Shown: one piece after another, positions 18,918-28,900 of the stretch
Layout of the letters: each line of letters begins with the position of its first letter
Numbering within the stretch: position 1 is the stretch's first letter
Program-made: the position numbers and the translations under genes
Assembly: GCA_026386955.1 (NCBI GenBank)
Contig: JAPLMQ010000294.1
Coordinates: forward strand, 1-64,000
Source: Planctomycetota bacterium
GTDB lineage: Bacteria; Planctomycetota; Phycisphaerae; Phycisphaerales; Phycisphaeraceae
DNA length: 64,000 bases
Reading direction: 5' to 3'
Notes under the pieces: generated by a model
Database searches by the model: none
What the model was told of the DNA's origin: nothing
The model's input: the letters and a program-made list of their open reading frames with translations, nothing else

Positions 18918-19820
18918 ATGCCCCTCACCCGACGCGTCCTCACCGACGCCCAGCTTGAACAGTTCTACTCCCACGGGTTGATCACGCTCGAGCGCGTCCT
19001 CCCGCCCGACTTCTGCGAGGCCGAGGTGAAGAAGGCCTGGGTCCGATTGGGCATCGACGAGCACGACCGCTCGACCTGGTCCTTCACGCGCACCAACATG
19101 CCGGTGCTCGACCGCTTCGACTTCCCCGCCGTCGCCCCGCGCGCGTGGGACGCGATCTGCGACCTCCTTGGCGGGCCCGAGCGCGTGCAGATGCCCTGCA
19201 CCTTCGGCAACAATATGATCGTCGTGCTCAACAACGCCAAGGAGGAATGGCAGCCTCCGTCGGCCAAGTCGCCCGGGTGGCACAAGGACGGCGACTGGTT
19301 CGAGCATTTCCTCGACAGCCCCGAGCAGGCGCTGCTGATCATCGTCGTCTGGCGCGACTTGGAGCACCGCGGCGGCGGGACATACTTCGCCTGTGACTCG
19401 GTGGGCGAGGTCGCGCGGCATTACGCCGCCAAGCCCCAGGGCGGCTCGCTCGCCGGGCCGGACTACGCGAAGATCCTCGGGAATTGCCGGGATTTCCGCG
19501 AGCTGACGGGCAGGCAGGGCGACATCGTGCTGATGCACCCCTACATGGTCCACGCGGTCTCGACCAACACGCTCCCGGCCCCGCGCGTGATCTGCAACGT
19601 CTGCGTCTCGCTGGCGAAGCCGATGGACTTCAACCGCCCCGACCCGGCCGACTTCTCGCCGCTGGAGACCTCGGTGCTGCGGGCGCTGGGCAAGGAGCGA
19701 TTCGACTTCCAGATCACCGGGCAACGCCGACGGATCGTCCCGCAGCGCGAGATCGAGTGGGCGAAGCGCCGGGCGGAGGAGCAGGCGCGGGTCGAGGCGC
19801 TGGCGAAAGGGAAGCCGTGA
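18918..19820 (+). CDS. Phytanoyl-CoA dioxygenase family protein (Fe(II)/2-oxoglutarate oxygenase)
   Basis: The 300-residue protein has the double-stranded beta-helix oxygenase signature. His122 and Asp124 (GWHKDGDW) with distal His212 (YMVHAVSTN) would bind iron, and Arg224 (PAPRVICN) is positioned to bind 2-oxoglutarate. The family hydroxylates small molecules; the substrate cannot be read. Start ATG 18918 is the natural start of the fold (MPLTRRVLTDAQLEQFYSHG). It is divergent from the predicted toroid gene at 18811, about 106 bases apart, so a shared promoter region is likely. Confidence 0.88.
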   Translation: MPLTRRVLTDAQLEQFYSHGLITLERVLPPDFCEAEVKKAWVRLGIDEHDRSTWSFTRTNMPVLDRFDFPAVAPRAWDAICDLLGGPERVQMPCTFGNNMIVVLNNAKEEWQPPSAKSPGWHKDGDWFEHFLDSPEQALLIIVVWRDLEHRGGGTYFACDSVGEVARHYAAKPQGGSLAGPDYAKILGNCRDFRELTGRQGDIVLMHPYMVHAVSTNTLPAPRVICNVCVSLAKPMDFNRPDPADFSPLETSVLRALGKERFDFQITGQRRRIVPQREIEWAKRRAEEQARVEALAKGKP

Positions 19821-19836
19821 ACGCCGCCACGCGAAC

Positions 19837-20637
19837 TCAATCCAGCCGGTCGTCGCCGACGCGCTGGATCCATTCTCGCGTCCACTCCACCGCCTCGAGC
19901 TCCAGGTCGCAGATGCAGCTCGCGACGAAGACGATCCCCTCGATCCGCCCGGCCTTGAGCAGCCTCAGCGCCAGCTCGCTCTGGAACTTGACGAACTCCA
20001 TTGGCATCGGCTTGCGCCCGGCGTAGTCCCACAGGTAAAGCCCCAGCACCTTGCGCTTCGTCGGGGCGAGCCGCTCCAGCGCTTCGACGTGCGACTCGAG
20101 CTTGGGCACGCTGGGGCTGTTCCACATGAAGTAGGCCAGCACGTCCATGCGGTCGAGCGTCGCGCTGATGGGCTTGGCGAGGTCCTGCTCGTAGACGACG
20201 CACCAGAGGTCGAGCCTGCGGTCGGGAAGGCGCAGCCGCTGCTCCAGCGAGTCGAGGTCCTTGCCGCTGATCGCGGTGATCTTCCCGTCGGGCGTGTCGG
20301 TGAAGAAGTCGTCCATGATCACGCCCGTGACGTTGGGCGAGTCCTGGATGAGCGGGAAGATGTGGTCGGTGAAGGATAGCCCGTGCCCGTGGGCGATCGA
20401 CCAGACGACTCGCTTGCAGGCGCGCAGGGGCAGCGCGAACTGCCTCCAGGAGGGCAGCGGCTCGGGGGCCTCCTCGCGCCAGAGCCAGATCATGTGCATG
20501 TTGGGCGTGCCCATGTAGGCCGCCGCCTCGAGCGGGGTCATGCGCGACTCGTGCGGCAGCTTCCATCGCGTCTGGGGGCCGTGGGCGTTGACGGGGTGGC
20601 CCCACATCCAGAGGGCGTCGCGGACGGTGGTGGGCAT
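19837..20637 (-). CDS. Hypothetical protein, TIM-barrel-like
   Basis: The product is 266 residues with alternating strand and helix segments such as GVIMDDFFTDTPDGKI, VLGLYLWDYAGRKPMP and IEGIVFVASCICDLE. The acidic pair at the end of one strand (MDDFF) suggests a sugar-binding or glycosidase-like barrel. No family is recognised. The start at ATG 20637 is supported by AAGGGA 7 bases upstream; an ATG at 20679 is in frame but less likely. It is convergent with the dioxygenase gene (stops 16 bases apart). Function unknown. Confidence 0.7.
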   Translation of the reverse strand: MPTTVRDALWMWGHPVNAHGPQTRWKLPHESRMTPLEAAAYMGTPNMHMIWLWREEAPEPLPSWRQFALPLRACKRVVWSIAHGHGLSFTDHIFPLIQDSPNVTGVIMDDFFTDTPDGKITAISGKDLDSLEQRLRLPDRRLDLWCVVYEQDLAKPISATLDRMDVLAYFMWNSPSVPKLESHVEALERLAPTKRKVLGLYLWDYAGRKPMPMEFVKFQSELALRLLKAGRIEGIVFVASCICDLELEAVEWTREWIQRVGDDRLD

Positions 20638-20877
20638 GGGTGGTTCCCTTGCAGGAGTGAAGACGATAGCACGAACCAACCCCGCGGTGCATTCCCTGCG
20701 GCCCTGCGCAGAGGCCGGCGAAACCCAGGGTTCGGCCGGAGGGGGTCCGGCTCGGATGCAAGCGAGTCGGAGAAGGTAATGTGTCGAGCCCGGCTTGACG
20801 TTCGCCGTGTGGACTGAACGTCGAGGATCAAGCCGCTTTCATCGGCTTCCGACGCCTTAGAGGCCTCCATCCCACCC

Positions 20878-21393
20878 ATGACCGAACTCCCGCTCCATTC
20901 CACGAAGTACGACGGCAGCCTCCACTACCGGTTCATGACGCGCCCGCTGCGGGAGTCGCCGGGGGAGTTGGTGACGTACAGCCCGCCCGGGCAGCGGGTC
21001 GAGAGCTACCGCGGCGCCTCCACCGGCGTCATGCACATGCTCAGCTACCTCTGGAGCGGCCGGCACTTCAACCTGCACATCTGCTGGCACGAGGATTGGC
21101 GGCCGCGGAACCTCTACGTCAACATCGCCACGCCCGCGACCTGGCACGACGGCGCGGTCCGCTACGTCGACCTCGACCTGGACGTGATCCTCCGCCACGG
21201 GGCCGCCGCGCTGCACCTCGACGACGAGGACGAGTTCGAGGTCCACCGAACCAAGTGGTCGTACCCGGAGGATCTCGTGGCGCGCTGCCACACCGCCGTG
21301 GAGGAGGTGCGGGCGCTCTTCGCGAAGGGCGATTGGCCCTTCACGGAGAAGGCGTACGCGTGGAGGCCGGGGGATGAAATTGGAAGGCCATGA
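20878..21393 (+). CDS. DUF402 family protein
   Basis: The 171-residue protein fits DUF402, a beta-barrel family whose studied members include metal-dependent nucleoside di/triphosphatases and a ribonuclease-like cyclic nucleotide hydrolase. Seen are the strand WRPRNLYVNIATPATWHDGAV, the acidic YVDLDLDVIL and the LDDEDEFEVH cluster that would bind metal, then helices with YPEDLVARCHTAVEEV. Length is typical. It is divergent from the 20637 gene across a 240-base gap with no clear promoter match. Confidence 0.8.
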   Translation: MTELPLHSTKYDGSLHYRFMTRPLRESPGELVTYSPPGQRVESYRGASTGVMHMLSYLWSGRHFNLHICWHEDWRPRNLYVNIATPATWHDGAVRYVDLDLDVILRHGAAALHLDDEDEFEVHRTKWSYPEDLVARCHTAVEEVRALFAKGDWPFTEKAYAWRPGDEIGRP

Positions 21394-21480
21394 AAGTCGA
21401 CGAATGCCATTGATGCAGCGTTCGACATCGTTGGTCTGTTGAGTCGGCCGATGGGTCGGGCATCAAGGCCCCGCCGAAGA

Positions 21481-24400
21481 TCACTCCCTCACCTCCACCG
21501 ACGTCCCCGCCTTGATGGTGATCTCCTTCTTGACCGGCTTGTATCCCTTGAAGCCCGGGTTGGTCGCGAAGGCGGCGGTGATGTCGCGGCGGGTCGGGTT
21601 GTTCACGCGGAAGCAGGCTGCGGAATCGCTCCAAGCCACGATCGAGACGATCAGGGCCGGGTTGCACGCGGCGACGTTGCCGGCGAAGAAGTCGACGGGC
21701 TTGTCCGCGTTGAAGGTCACCATGCCCGCGCCCTCGAAACAGGCGAAGTAGTCGAGCCGGGGGGAGTCGCTGCGCCACACGGCGGCGGGACAGCGCGGGT
21801 TGAGCCCCGCGATGCGCAGCGGCACGTCGTAGACCAGCCCGGCCGCGTCGGCGTTCTTGCACGAGCCGGCGATCCCGCCCTCGGCGGCGGTGAACTCCGC
21901 CTGGTGGGCGACCTTGTCGAGCTTGCCCTGCGTCAGCGTGAAGGTGTAGGGCGTCGGGCCGGCGAGGCCCATCTCGGCCAACGCGGCCTTCGCCACCGTC
22001 TCCTCGATCTTGAACCGGGCGGAGGTGAGGTTGTCGGGCGCGGCGCCGGGGAAGCCCAACTGCGCGAGGGCCCGTTTCGCGGCGGAGCTCTCGGCCGGTT
22101 CGGCCAGCGAGCCGGACGGCAAAGTGGTCGAGGGAGAGGTCGACGACCTGGGCCGCATGCCCTCAAACGCATTGCGCGTGGCCTCGGCGAAGTCGTACCC
22201 CGACTGCATCGCGTGCCAGACGAACTTGCTGGACTTGAGCACGACGTAGCTGGCTTTCCAGCTCGTCCCCTCGGGGAGCGTGAGCGTCTCGGCGGGCGGG
22301 CCGGGGAAGCCGATCGACCGGCCGGAGAGCCGGAGGCCCGGCGTGAGCGTGATGACCCCGCCGACGTAGCTGCCGACGGGCAGGTCGATCGGCTCCTTCA
22401 GGGCGGCGAGACTCTGGGCCGGCTTGCCCGGGAGGATCAGCACGTCGTTGGTGCCCATCGCGGAGGCGATCGTGGGGAAGACCGGCGCCGCGTGGTCGGG
22501 CTCGGCGTCGCGCTTGAGGCGGATCGCGACGTCGACCCGCGCGGCCGAGAAACTCTCCCGCTTGGGGAGGAAGTGCGTCACGCGCACGTGCCCGTCGATG
22601 AAGTCGGTGGAGCGCACGGCGTAGGCGGGGCGGGCGCAGTTGCCCACGCCCGTGTCGACGTCGTCGACGTATTTGTGGGTGACGTCGGCGTCGTCGACCT
22701 GCACGTGGTTGGAGAAGAAGGGGAAGTCGAGGATCGGCGCCGGGGTCGGGCCGCCGGGGGCATGGGCTTGCTTCGATCCCGACTCGAGGCTGTCGACCAG
22801 CGGGACGATGAAGTCGCCGAAGCCGGGGAGATACCACCCGGTGGCGTAGTAGAGCGAGCCCATCCAGTAGTGGCGTTCGCTCGTGCGGCTGCGCCAGTTG
22901 CGCACGGTGGTGCGGATGCCCGGGGAGAGCACCCGCCGCCCCTTGGCGTCGCGGGCGAGGAGCATGAACTCCTTCTGGGCATCGTGCGGGCCATCGACCT
23001 GCGTCTTGAAGACCCGCCCGTCGGGGAACCACCGTCCCGCGACGTCGAGGCCGTCGTAGAGCGTCGCCTCGGCGATCGGCTCATCGGAGGTCACCTGGAT
23101 TCCCAGGCGGTAGTGGTCGCGGTTCTCCTCGGGCTTGCCCAGGTCCTTGTTGCGGATCGACCAGCCTTCGAGGAGCGGGCCCTCGGAGATGAAGTACCGC
23201 TGCGGGCAGTCGAAGTAGTGGGCCAGCCCGTAACGGAAGTAGTCGACCGCGAGCGCGAGCGTCGGCGCGGGGAGGATCTGCTGGAAGCCGGTGGTCGACG
23301 CGAGCGCGACGTCGGCCGGGTCGGCCACCTCATGCGCGGTGATGGGGATCGGGTTGCAGTCGGCATGGACCTGCCATTGGTAGGCGGGCAGCGCGTCGTC
23401 GACCAGCTTGCCCTTGCCGTCGTAGGTGAAGACGCTCAGGCCGTGGAAGTGGCGGTACATCTTGGGGTGGATCGGCGTGCGGCCCGAGCGGTGGATGCAG
23501 GAGAGGTGGCCGTACCAGCCGACCATGAGCATCCGCGTCTCGCGCACCTTTTTCCCGTCGGGCGTGAGCCAGCGCGGGTCGGGGAGCGTCGCGACGTCGA
23601 GGATCAGCCACCGGCCGCCCTGGAAGTCCTCCAGGTCGAGGCCGGGGAGGCAGTGGAACGCCTCGTCGGTGTTGGCCTGGCAATCCTTGACGAAGCGGTC
23701 CCACTTCTCGGGGGTCAGGTCGGCGAAGGTCTCGCTGAAGGCGATGGCGGAGTAGCCCGCCTTGATCGCCGCCTCGCGGTATTCCTTCACCGTCCCCTTG
23801 CCGCTGCTGGCGGCGGTGCGGGCGCCGACGAGGGCCTTGAAGTATTTCATCTCGCCCTGGACGAGCGGGTCGGGCATCTCGTCGTAGTAGGCCTGCTTGC
23901 CGATCCACGCCTGGGTGGCGCGGTGCTGCCAGGTGGGCGGGGGCTGGGCGGTGCTCCAGTCGATCACCGGAGTCGCGGCGATCGGCGCGGGCTGGTCGGG
24001 CGGGGCGACCTCGCCGATGCCGATCTGGTTCTCGGCGCTGTTCGCGGCCATGAACCGCAGCGCGTTGTCGAGCAGCTTGCCCCAGTCGCTCCGCCGGCCG
24101 TTCTTCTCGCCCTGCAGGACGACGCCGTCGATCGCGCCGGTCTGGCTCGGGGCAATGGAGCTGATCGAGCCTCCGATCGGGACCGCACCCTTGTTGTAGG
24201 CCTGCGTGAGGGTATAGGACGAGTGGATCGACGAGGCCGCGAGGAGCCCCTTGCCCGTCTTGCGGATGGCGAAGAGCGTGCGCTCCTGCGTCAGCTCCGG
24301 GCCGAACTTCCCTTGGTCGAGCGGACGGTGCGTGCCCGAGCCGTCCATCCCGCGGGCGAGGACCTTCCAGTTCTTGTCGACCAGCAGCGGCGAGGTGGAC

Positions 24401-25062
24401 GGCACGTTGGTGAAGCGCATCGGGGCGATCGGGTAGAGCAGCTCGTCGACGCCCTTGTTGATCGTGTGGCCGCCGGCGACCTTCCCCTCGGCGTATTGCC
24501 CCTTGGTCCGTGCGTCGTCGCGGAGCTGCTGCGGGAGGAGGCGCAGCCCGTAGCGCTGGAAGACGCGGTCGCAGGTCTCGGCGTGGGCCTCGGGGTATTT
24601 GTTGGCCGCGGGCTCGAAGAGCACCCCGCCGCCCGCGTCGAGGTAGTCGTGGAGCAGGTCGATGTTCCGCCAGAACGCGGCCATGCTCTCCCCGCCCGGC
24701 TCGTATTGCTGGCCGGCGATGGGGAACTGGGTGAGGATGACCGCGCCGAATTGGCGGAGGTAGGCCGGGCTGAGCGTGGTGGTGAAGGGCTTGAGGGTCA
24801 GCCGATATCCCGCTTCGGCAAGCTCGCTTTGGTACTGCGGGTCGATGTCGGCCTTCTCGCTGAGGATCAGGAGCGAGACCTGTTTCTTCGGCTCATCGGC
24901 CGCCGCCTTGGCCGTGGGCTGGCCGACATGCTCCGCCGGGGCGAGGAGGAACGACGCGAAGGCGACGACGCAGGCGACCGCCGCGATGGCGAACTGGACG
25001 ATCGGCCGCCGCTGGAAGCGGGTCCGCGGCCGGGACGGATCAGGCGATGGCGTGGGCGTCAT
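21481..25062 (-). CDS. Large membrane-anchored multidomain protein of unknown function
   Basis: The product is 1193 residues. A single hydrophobic segment near the N-terminus (FAIAAVACVVAFASFLLAPA) acts as signal or anchor, so most of the chain is extracytoplasmic. Residues ~45-330 resemble a glutamine-amidotransferase-like (ThuA-type) fold: QVSLLILSEKADIDPQYQ, AVILTQFPIAG, LLHDYLDAGGGVLFEP. The middle (~460-680) has a PHP-like alternation with EAAIKAGYSAIAFSETF and CLPGLDLEDFQGGRW, but lacks a clear HxH metal motif, so it may be a degenerate PHP domain. The C-terminal ~450 residues look like beta-sandwich domains. ATG 25062 is chosen over 25281, whose first 73 residues read through a repeat element. 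Confidence 0.7.
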   Translation of the reverse strand: MTPTPSPDPSRPRTRFQRRPIVQFAIAAVACVVAFASFLLAPAEHVGQPTAKAAADEPKKQVSLLILSEKADIDPQYQSELAEAGYRLTLKPFTTTLSPAYLRQFGAVILTQFPIAGQQYEPGGESMAAFWRNIDLLHDYLDAGGGVLFEPAANKYPEAHAETCDRVFQRYGLRLLPQQLRDDARTKGQYAEGKVAGGHTINKGVDELLYPIAPMRFTNVPSTSPLLVDKNWKVLARGMDGSGTHRPLDQGKFGPELTQERTLFAIRKTGKGLLAASSIHSSYTLTQAYNKGAVPIGGSISSIAPSQTGAIDGVVLQGEKNGRRSDWGKLLDNALRFMAANSAENQIGIGEVAPPDQPAPIAATPVIDWSTAQPPPTWQHRATQAWIGKQAYYDEMPDPLVQGEMKYFKALVGARTAASSGKGTVKEYREAAIKAGYSAIAFSETFADLTPEKWDRFVKDCQANTDEAFHCLPGLDLEDFQGGRWLILDVATLPDPRWLTPDGKKVRETRMLMVGWYGHLSCIHRSGRTPIHPKMYRHFHGLSVFTYDGKGKLVDDALPAYQWQVHADCNPIPITAHEVADPADVALASTTGFQQILPAPTLALAVDYFRYGLAHYFDCPQRYFISEGPLLEGWSIRNKDLGKPEENRDHYRLGIQVTSDEPIAEATLYDGLDVAGRWFPDGRVFKTQVDGPHDAQKEFMLLARDAKGRRVLSPGIRTTVRNWRSRTSERHYWMGSLYYATGWYLPGFGDFIVPLVDSLESGSKQAHAPGGPTPAPILDFPFFSNHVQVDDADVTHKYVDDVDTGVGNCARPAYAVRSTDFIDGHVRVTHFLPKRESFSAARVDVAIRLKRDAEPDHAAPVFPTIASAMGTNDVLILPGKPAQSLAALKEPIDLPVGSYVGGVITLTPGLRLSGRSIGFPGPPAETLTLPEGTSWKASYVVLKSSKFVWHAMQSGYDFAEATRNAFEGMRPRSSTSPSTTLPSGSLAEPAESSAAKRALAQLGFPGAAPDNLTSARFKIEETVAKAALAEMGLAGPTPYTFTLTQGKLDKVAHQAEFTAAEGGIAGSCKNADAAGLVYDVPLRIAGLNPRCPAAVWRSDSPRLDYFACFEGAGMVTFNADKPVDFFAGNVAACNPALIVSIVAWSDSAACFRVNNPTRRDITAAFATNPGFKGYKPVKKEITIKAGTSVEVRE

Positions 25063-25485
25063 GGTGCGTTTCCGAAGGGGCGTCGAAGCCGGTGCCTCCG
25101 CCGGGGTTTGCGCGGAGCGGCAGACGTGATTAGAGACGCACGCCGACGGCCAGAATTGCGGCGGGTCGGAGGAGGATTGTCGCATGCGGAAAGTCGGGTG
25201 GCTGGCTGAGGTTATACGCGGGGTGGAATGGTTCGGGAATTGGAAGCCCCAACGGGGCGTCTCAGCCAAAGCCCAGGGCAACGCCCTGGGTATCGGATGG
25301 GCAACGGGTTTGAGCCCTCCTGTAAGGGCGATTCAAAGGCCGCGACGGCGGCGGCGTTGAGTCGCCCTTGCAGGGCTCTGATTCAAGGAACCTCGTAAAC
25401 CCAGGGCGTTGCCCTGGGCTCTGGCTGAGACGCCCCTTCGTGGCTGCGGAAAGGCTTGACACTCCCCTGGAACTGCAGGCAAACA
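25063..25485. other. Gene-free gap holding one compound palindrome
   Basis: The region holds the upstream DNA of the large protein gene (25063-25245), then the first copy of the palindromic element (25246-25446), and a short tail before the transposase stop. No promoter stands out. A minus-strand open frame runs through the element from 25281 but its translation (MPWALAETPRW) is just the repeat sequence. Confidence 0.6.
25246..25446. repeat. Compound palindromic element, copy 1 (downstream of IS200-like gene)
   Basis: The outer arms at 25246-25293 and 25399-25446 are near-perfect inverted copies of ~48 bases. Each contains a small hairpin (CCCCAACGGGG; GCCCAGGGCAACGCCCTGGG). Inside are a second inverted pair, about 25313-25337 and 25358-25379 (GAGCCCTCCTGTAAGGGCG against CGCCCTTGCAGGGCTC), around a GC-rich core. 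The nested layout is that of a REP/BIME-like unit. It is nearly identical to the copy at 26143-26342 and in the same orientation. Confidence 0.85.
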
Positions 25486-25938
25486 TCAATCCCAAACGTA
25501 CTGCTCGTCGAATTCCACGCCGTGGTGTTCGAGGAGTTTTCGGTACTCGTCTTGGAAGGATTGCGTGCGGTGGTGCACGGCTTGGTTGGCGATGTACGCA
25601 TGCACCGTGTCGACCATTGAGACCGAGACGGAGAAGGCGGCGTAGCCTGATTGCCAGGCGAAGTCGGGATTTTGGGGTCCGTCAGACTTCATCCATTTGG
25701 ACGAGGAGGTCTTGATCTTTTCGACGGCGGTTGCGATTGCAACGGTTCGGCCGAGGTCGAAGAGCAGATGGATGTGGTCCTCGACGGAGTTGATCAGGAT
25801 GGGCGGGCAGTGCAGGTCCTGGAGCACGACGGCGAGGTATCGATGAAGCGGTTCACGGGAGGAGTCGGGAAGAGTGGGCTCGCGGTGTTTGGTGCTGAAG
25901 ACCAAATGGGTGTAGAGCCGGGCGAGGGATTGCGGCAT
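25486..25938 (-). CDS. IS200/IS605-like Y1 (HUH) transposase, REP-associated type
   Basis: A 150-residue single-strand DNA transposase. It has the metal-binding HUH motif EDHIHLLF (His55, His57) and catalytic Tyr115 in DTVHAYIANQAVHHR, the expected spacing for the family. Length fits IS200/IS605 TnpA. No TnpB-like gene is near. It is flanked on both sides by copies of the same compound palindrome (25246-25446 and 26143-26342), the arrangement of REP-associated tyrosine transposases, which are thought to mobilise or maintain such palindromes. Start ATG 25938 (MPQSLARLYTHLVF). Confidence 0.92.
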   Translation of the reverse strand: MPQSLARLYTHLVFSTKHREPTLPDSSREPLHRYLAVVLQDLHCPPILINSVEDHIHLLFDLGRTVAIATAVEKIKTSSSKWMKSDGPQNPDFAWQSGYAAFSVSVSMVDTVHAYIANQAVHHRTQSFQDEYRKLLEHHGVEFDEQYVWD

Positions 25939-26019
25939 GGAATGGGCCCCGGGCGAGTGGGATGGGATGAGGGTACGGAACGGAGAAGAGTTAATAGGTT
26001 AATCGTCGAGGTGGAGCGT

Positions 26020-26115
26020 GTGAAGGCGCGAAGACGTGAAGATGCGAAGGCGTCAAGGCATTAAGGCATTAAGGTATTAAGGCGTTAAGGCGTGAAGACG
26101 TGAAGACGACAAGGC
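26020..26115. repeat. Octanucleotide tandem repeat, 12 units
   Basis: Twelve consecutive 8-base units, all fitting roughly RYNAAGRY, starting GTGAAGGC, GCGAAGAC, GTGAAGAT and ending GTGAAGAC, GTGAAGAC, GACAAGGC. Middle units are ATTAAGGC or ATTAAGGT. AAG is invariant at positions 4-6 of each unit. It lies between the Y1 transposase and the second palindrome. The unit length is not a multiple of three, and no coding or CRISPR-like spacer structure is present. Confidence 0.85.
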
Positions 26116-26142
26116 GCAGGCGTGGACGCGCATTGGATTTGA

Positions 26143-26342
26143 AGCCCCAACGGGGCGTCTCAGCCAAAGCCCAGGGCAACGCCCTGGGTATCGAGGTGGC
26201 CAATTGTTTTGAGCCCTGTAGGGGCGATTCAATCGCCGCGATGACGGGGTGTTTGAGTCGCCCTTACAGGGCTCAGAATCTCACGCGGCCTGCAAACCCA
26301 GGGCGATGCCCTGGGCTTTGGCTGAGACGCCCCTTCGGGGCT
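26143..26342. repeat. Compound palindromic element, copy 2 (upstream of IS200-like gene)
   Basis: The outer arms at 26143-26190 and 26295-26342 are ~48-base inverted repeats nearly identical to copy 1. The inner arms around 26210-26232 and 26253-26274 (GAGCCCTGTAGGGGCGATTCAA against TTGAGTCGCCCTTACAGGGCTC) enclose a GC-rich core that differs between the copies. This pattern of conserved arms and variable core suggests that the folded structure is what is maintained. Confidence 0.85.
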
Positions 26343-26457
26343 ATGAAAAGGCTCGAAGTTCCCTTGGGGCAGCAAAAGGCTCGATGCCGGGGTTGATTGT
26401 GCGGACCACACAATCGACATCGTTGTCGGCCTGCCACTGCTCAAACCGTCCCAATTT

Positions 26458-28389
<1,932 letters not shown>

Positions 28390-28900
28390 GGCGGCGGTTC
28401 CATTTTCTTCCGGGGCGGGGGCGGGGCGCGGGCAGATGCAAAGGCGGGGCGGAGGCGGGCCAAGCGTGGCGTGATGGCCAAGGCCTCGCGCGGGCGCGGG
28501 TCGGGAGAGACGGTCAACGTGTCGTGGGAGGCGCACTCATTCCCGGCCAGAAGGGCGGGCCGGTCGAGTTCGCTTCCCTACGCAGCTCGCGTGAACTCGG
28601 CGACTCCCTGGGCGCCGGGCGACGGTGGCTGATCAGGTTCGGAGGGTCTGGTCTCAGCCCCGCCGGCCGCCGAACGGTCGGTTTCGCTCGCCTTTGAGCG
28701 GAAATCAACGGTTCAATCGGCCCGGCAGGGCACCCCTAGCGAATCAGTCTCAAGCATAGACGCATAGGTACGCCACAGCAAGGGCGATATCGCGCCCCGC
28801 ATCCGCCCAATCCTCAAACGAATGATCACAAATCGCTTGACCTGCAACGCCAATGCTTCGACAATGGCCTGACTTGCTACCTCACACCCCACCAAACGTT
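28390..28900. other. Divergent control region of thiC and the FlgI-like gene
   Basis: These 511 bases separate divergent genes. Positions 28564-28680 are the TPP riboswitch of thiC, with about 175 leader bases between it and the thiC start. The right part (28700-28900) is less GC-rich and should hold the thiC promoter and that of the FlgI-like gene; no strong -35/-10 pair could be assigned. No protein gene was found. Confidence 0.6.
28564..28680 (-). promoter_or_regulatory. TPP riboswitch (THI element) of thiC
   Basis: Read on the minus strand, the conserved core appears in order: GGGGCTGAGACCAGACCC, then CCGAACCTGATCAG, and near the 3' end CTGCGTAGGGAAGCG, with closing stem GTTCG/CGAAC at about 28676 and 28569. 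These are the CUGAGA, GAACCUGAUC and GCGUAGGGAA signatures of the thiamine pyrophosphate aptamer. Between the last two lies a longer-than-minimal arm. It sits in the leader of thiC, so thiamine pyrophosphate is expected to repress thiC. The mode (translation or termination) cannot be decided; no T-run terminator is obvious. Confidence 0.93.

Larger units (their letters stand above)
25939..26457. other. Gap between transposase and thiC: tandem repeat and palindrome
   Basis: No gene was found in 519 bases. Contents in order: the transposase's upstream DNA, AT-richer than average (25960-26010); the octamer tandem repeat (26020-26115); the second compound palindrome (26143-26342); and a short tail with AAGGCTCGAAGTTCCC resembling the sequence after copy 1, so the repeated unit is somewhat longer than the palindrome. 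thiC ends at 26458. Confidence 0.6.

Noticed and set aside
21439-25209. Plus-strand 1256-residue open frame
   Set aside because: Covers the large membrane-anchored protein in reverse. The minus strand has a signal anchor and mixed composition; the plus strand is Arg/Val/Gly/Glu-rich filler.
25063-25281. Upstream start (ATG 25281) for the large protein
   Set aside because: The added 73 residues translate the palindromic repeat and have no protein character; the signal anchor follows the ATG at 25062.
26020-26115. CRISPR-like array
   Set aside because: Units are contiguous 8-mers with no spacers, and no cas genes are present.
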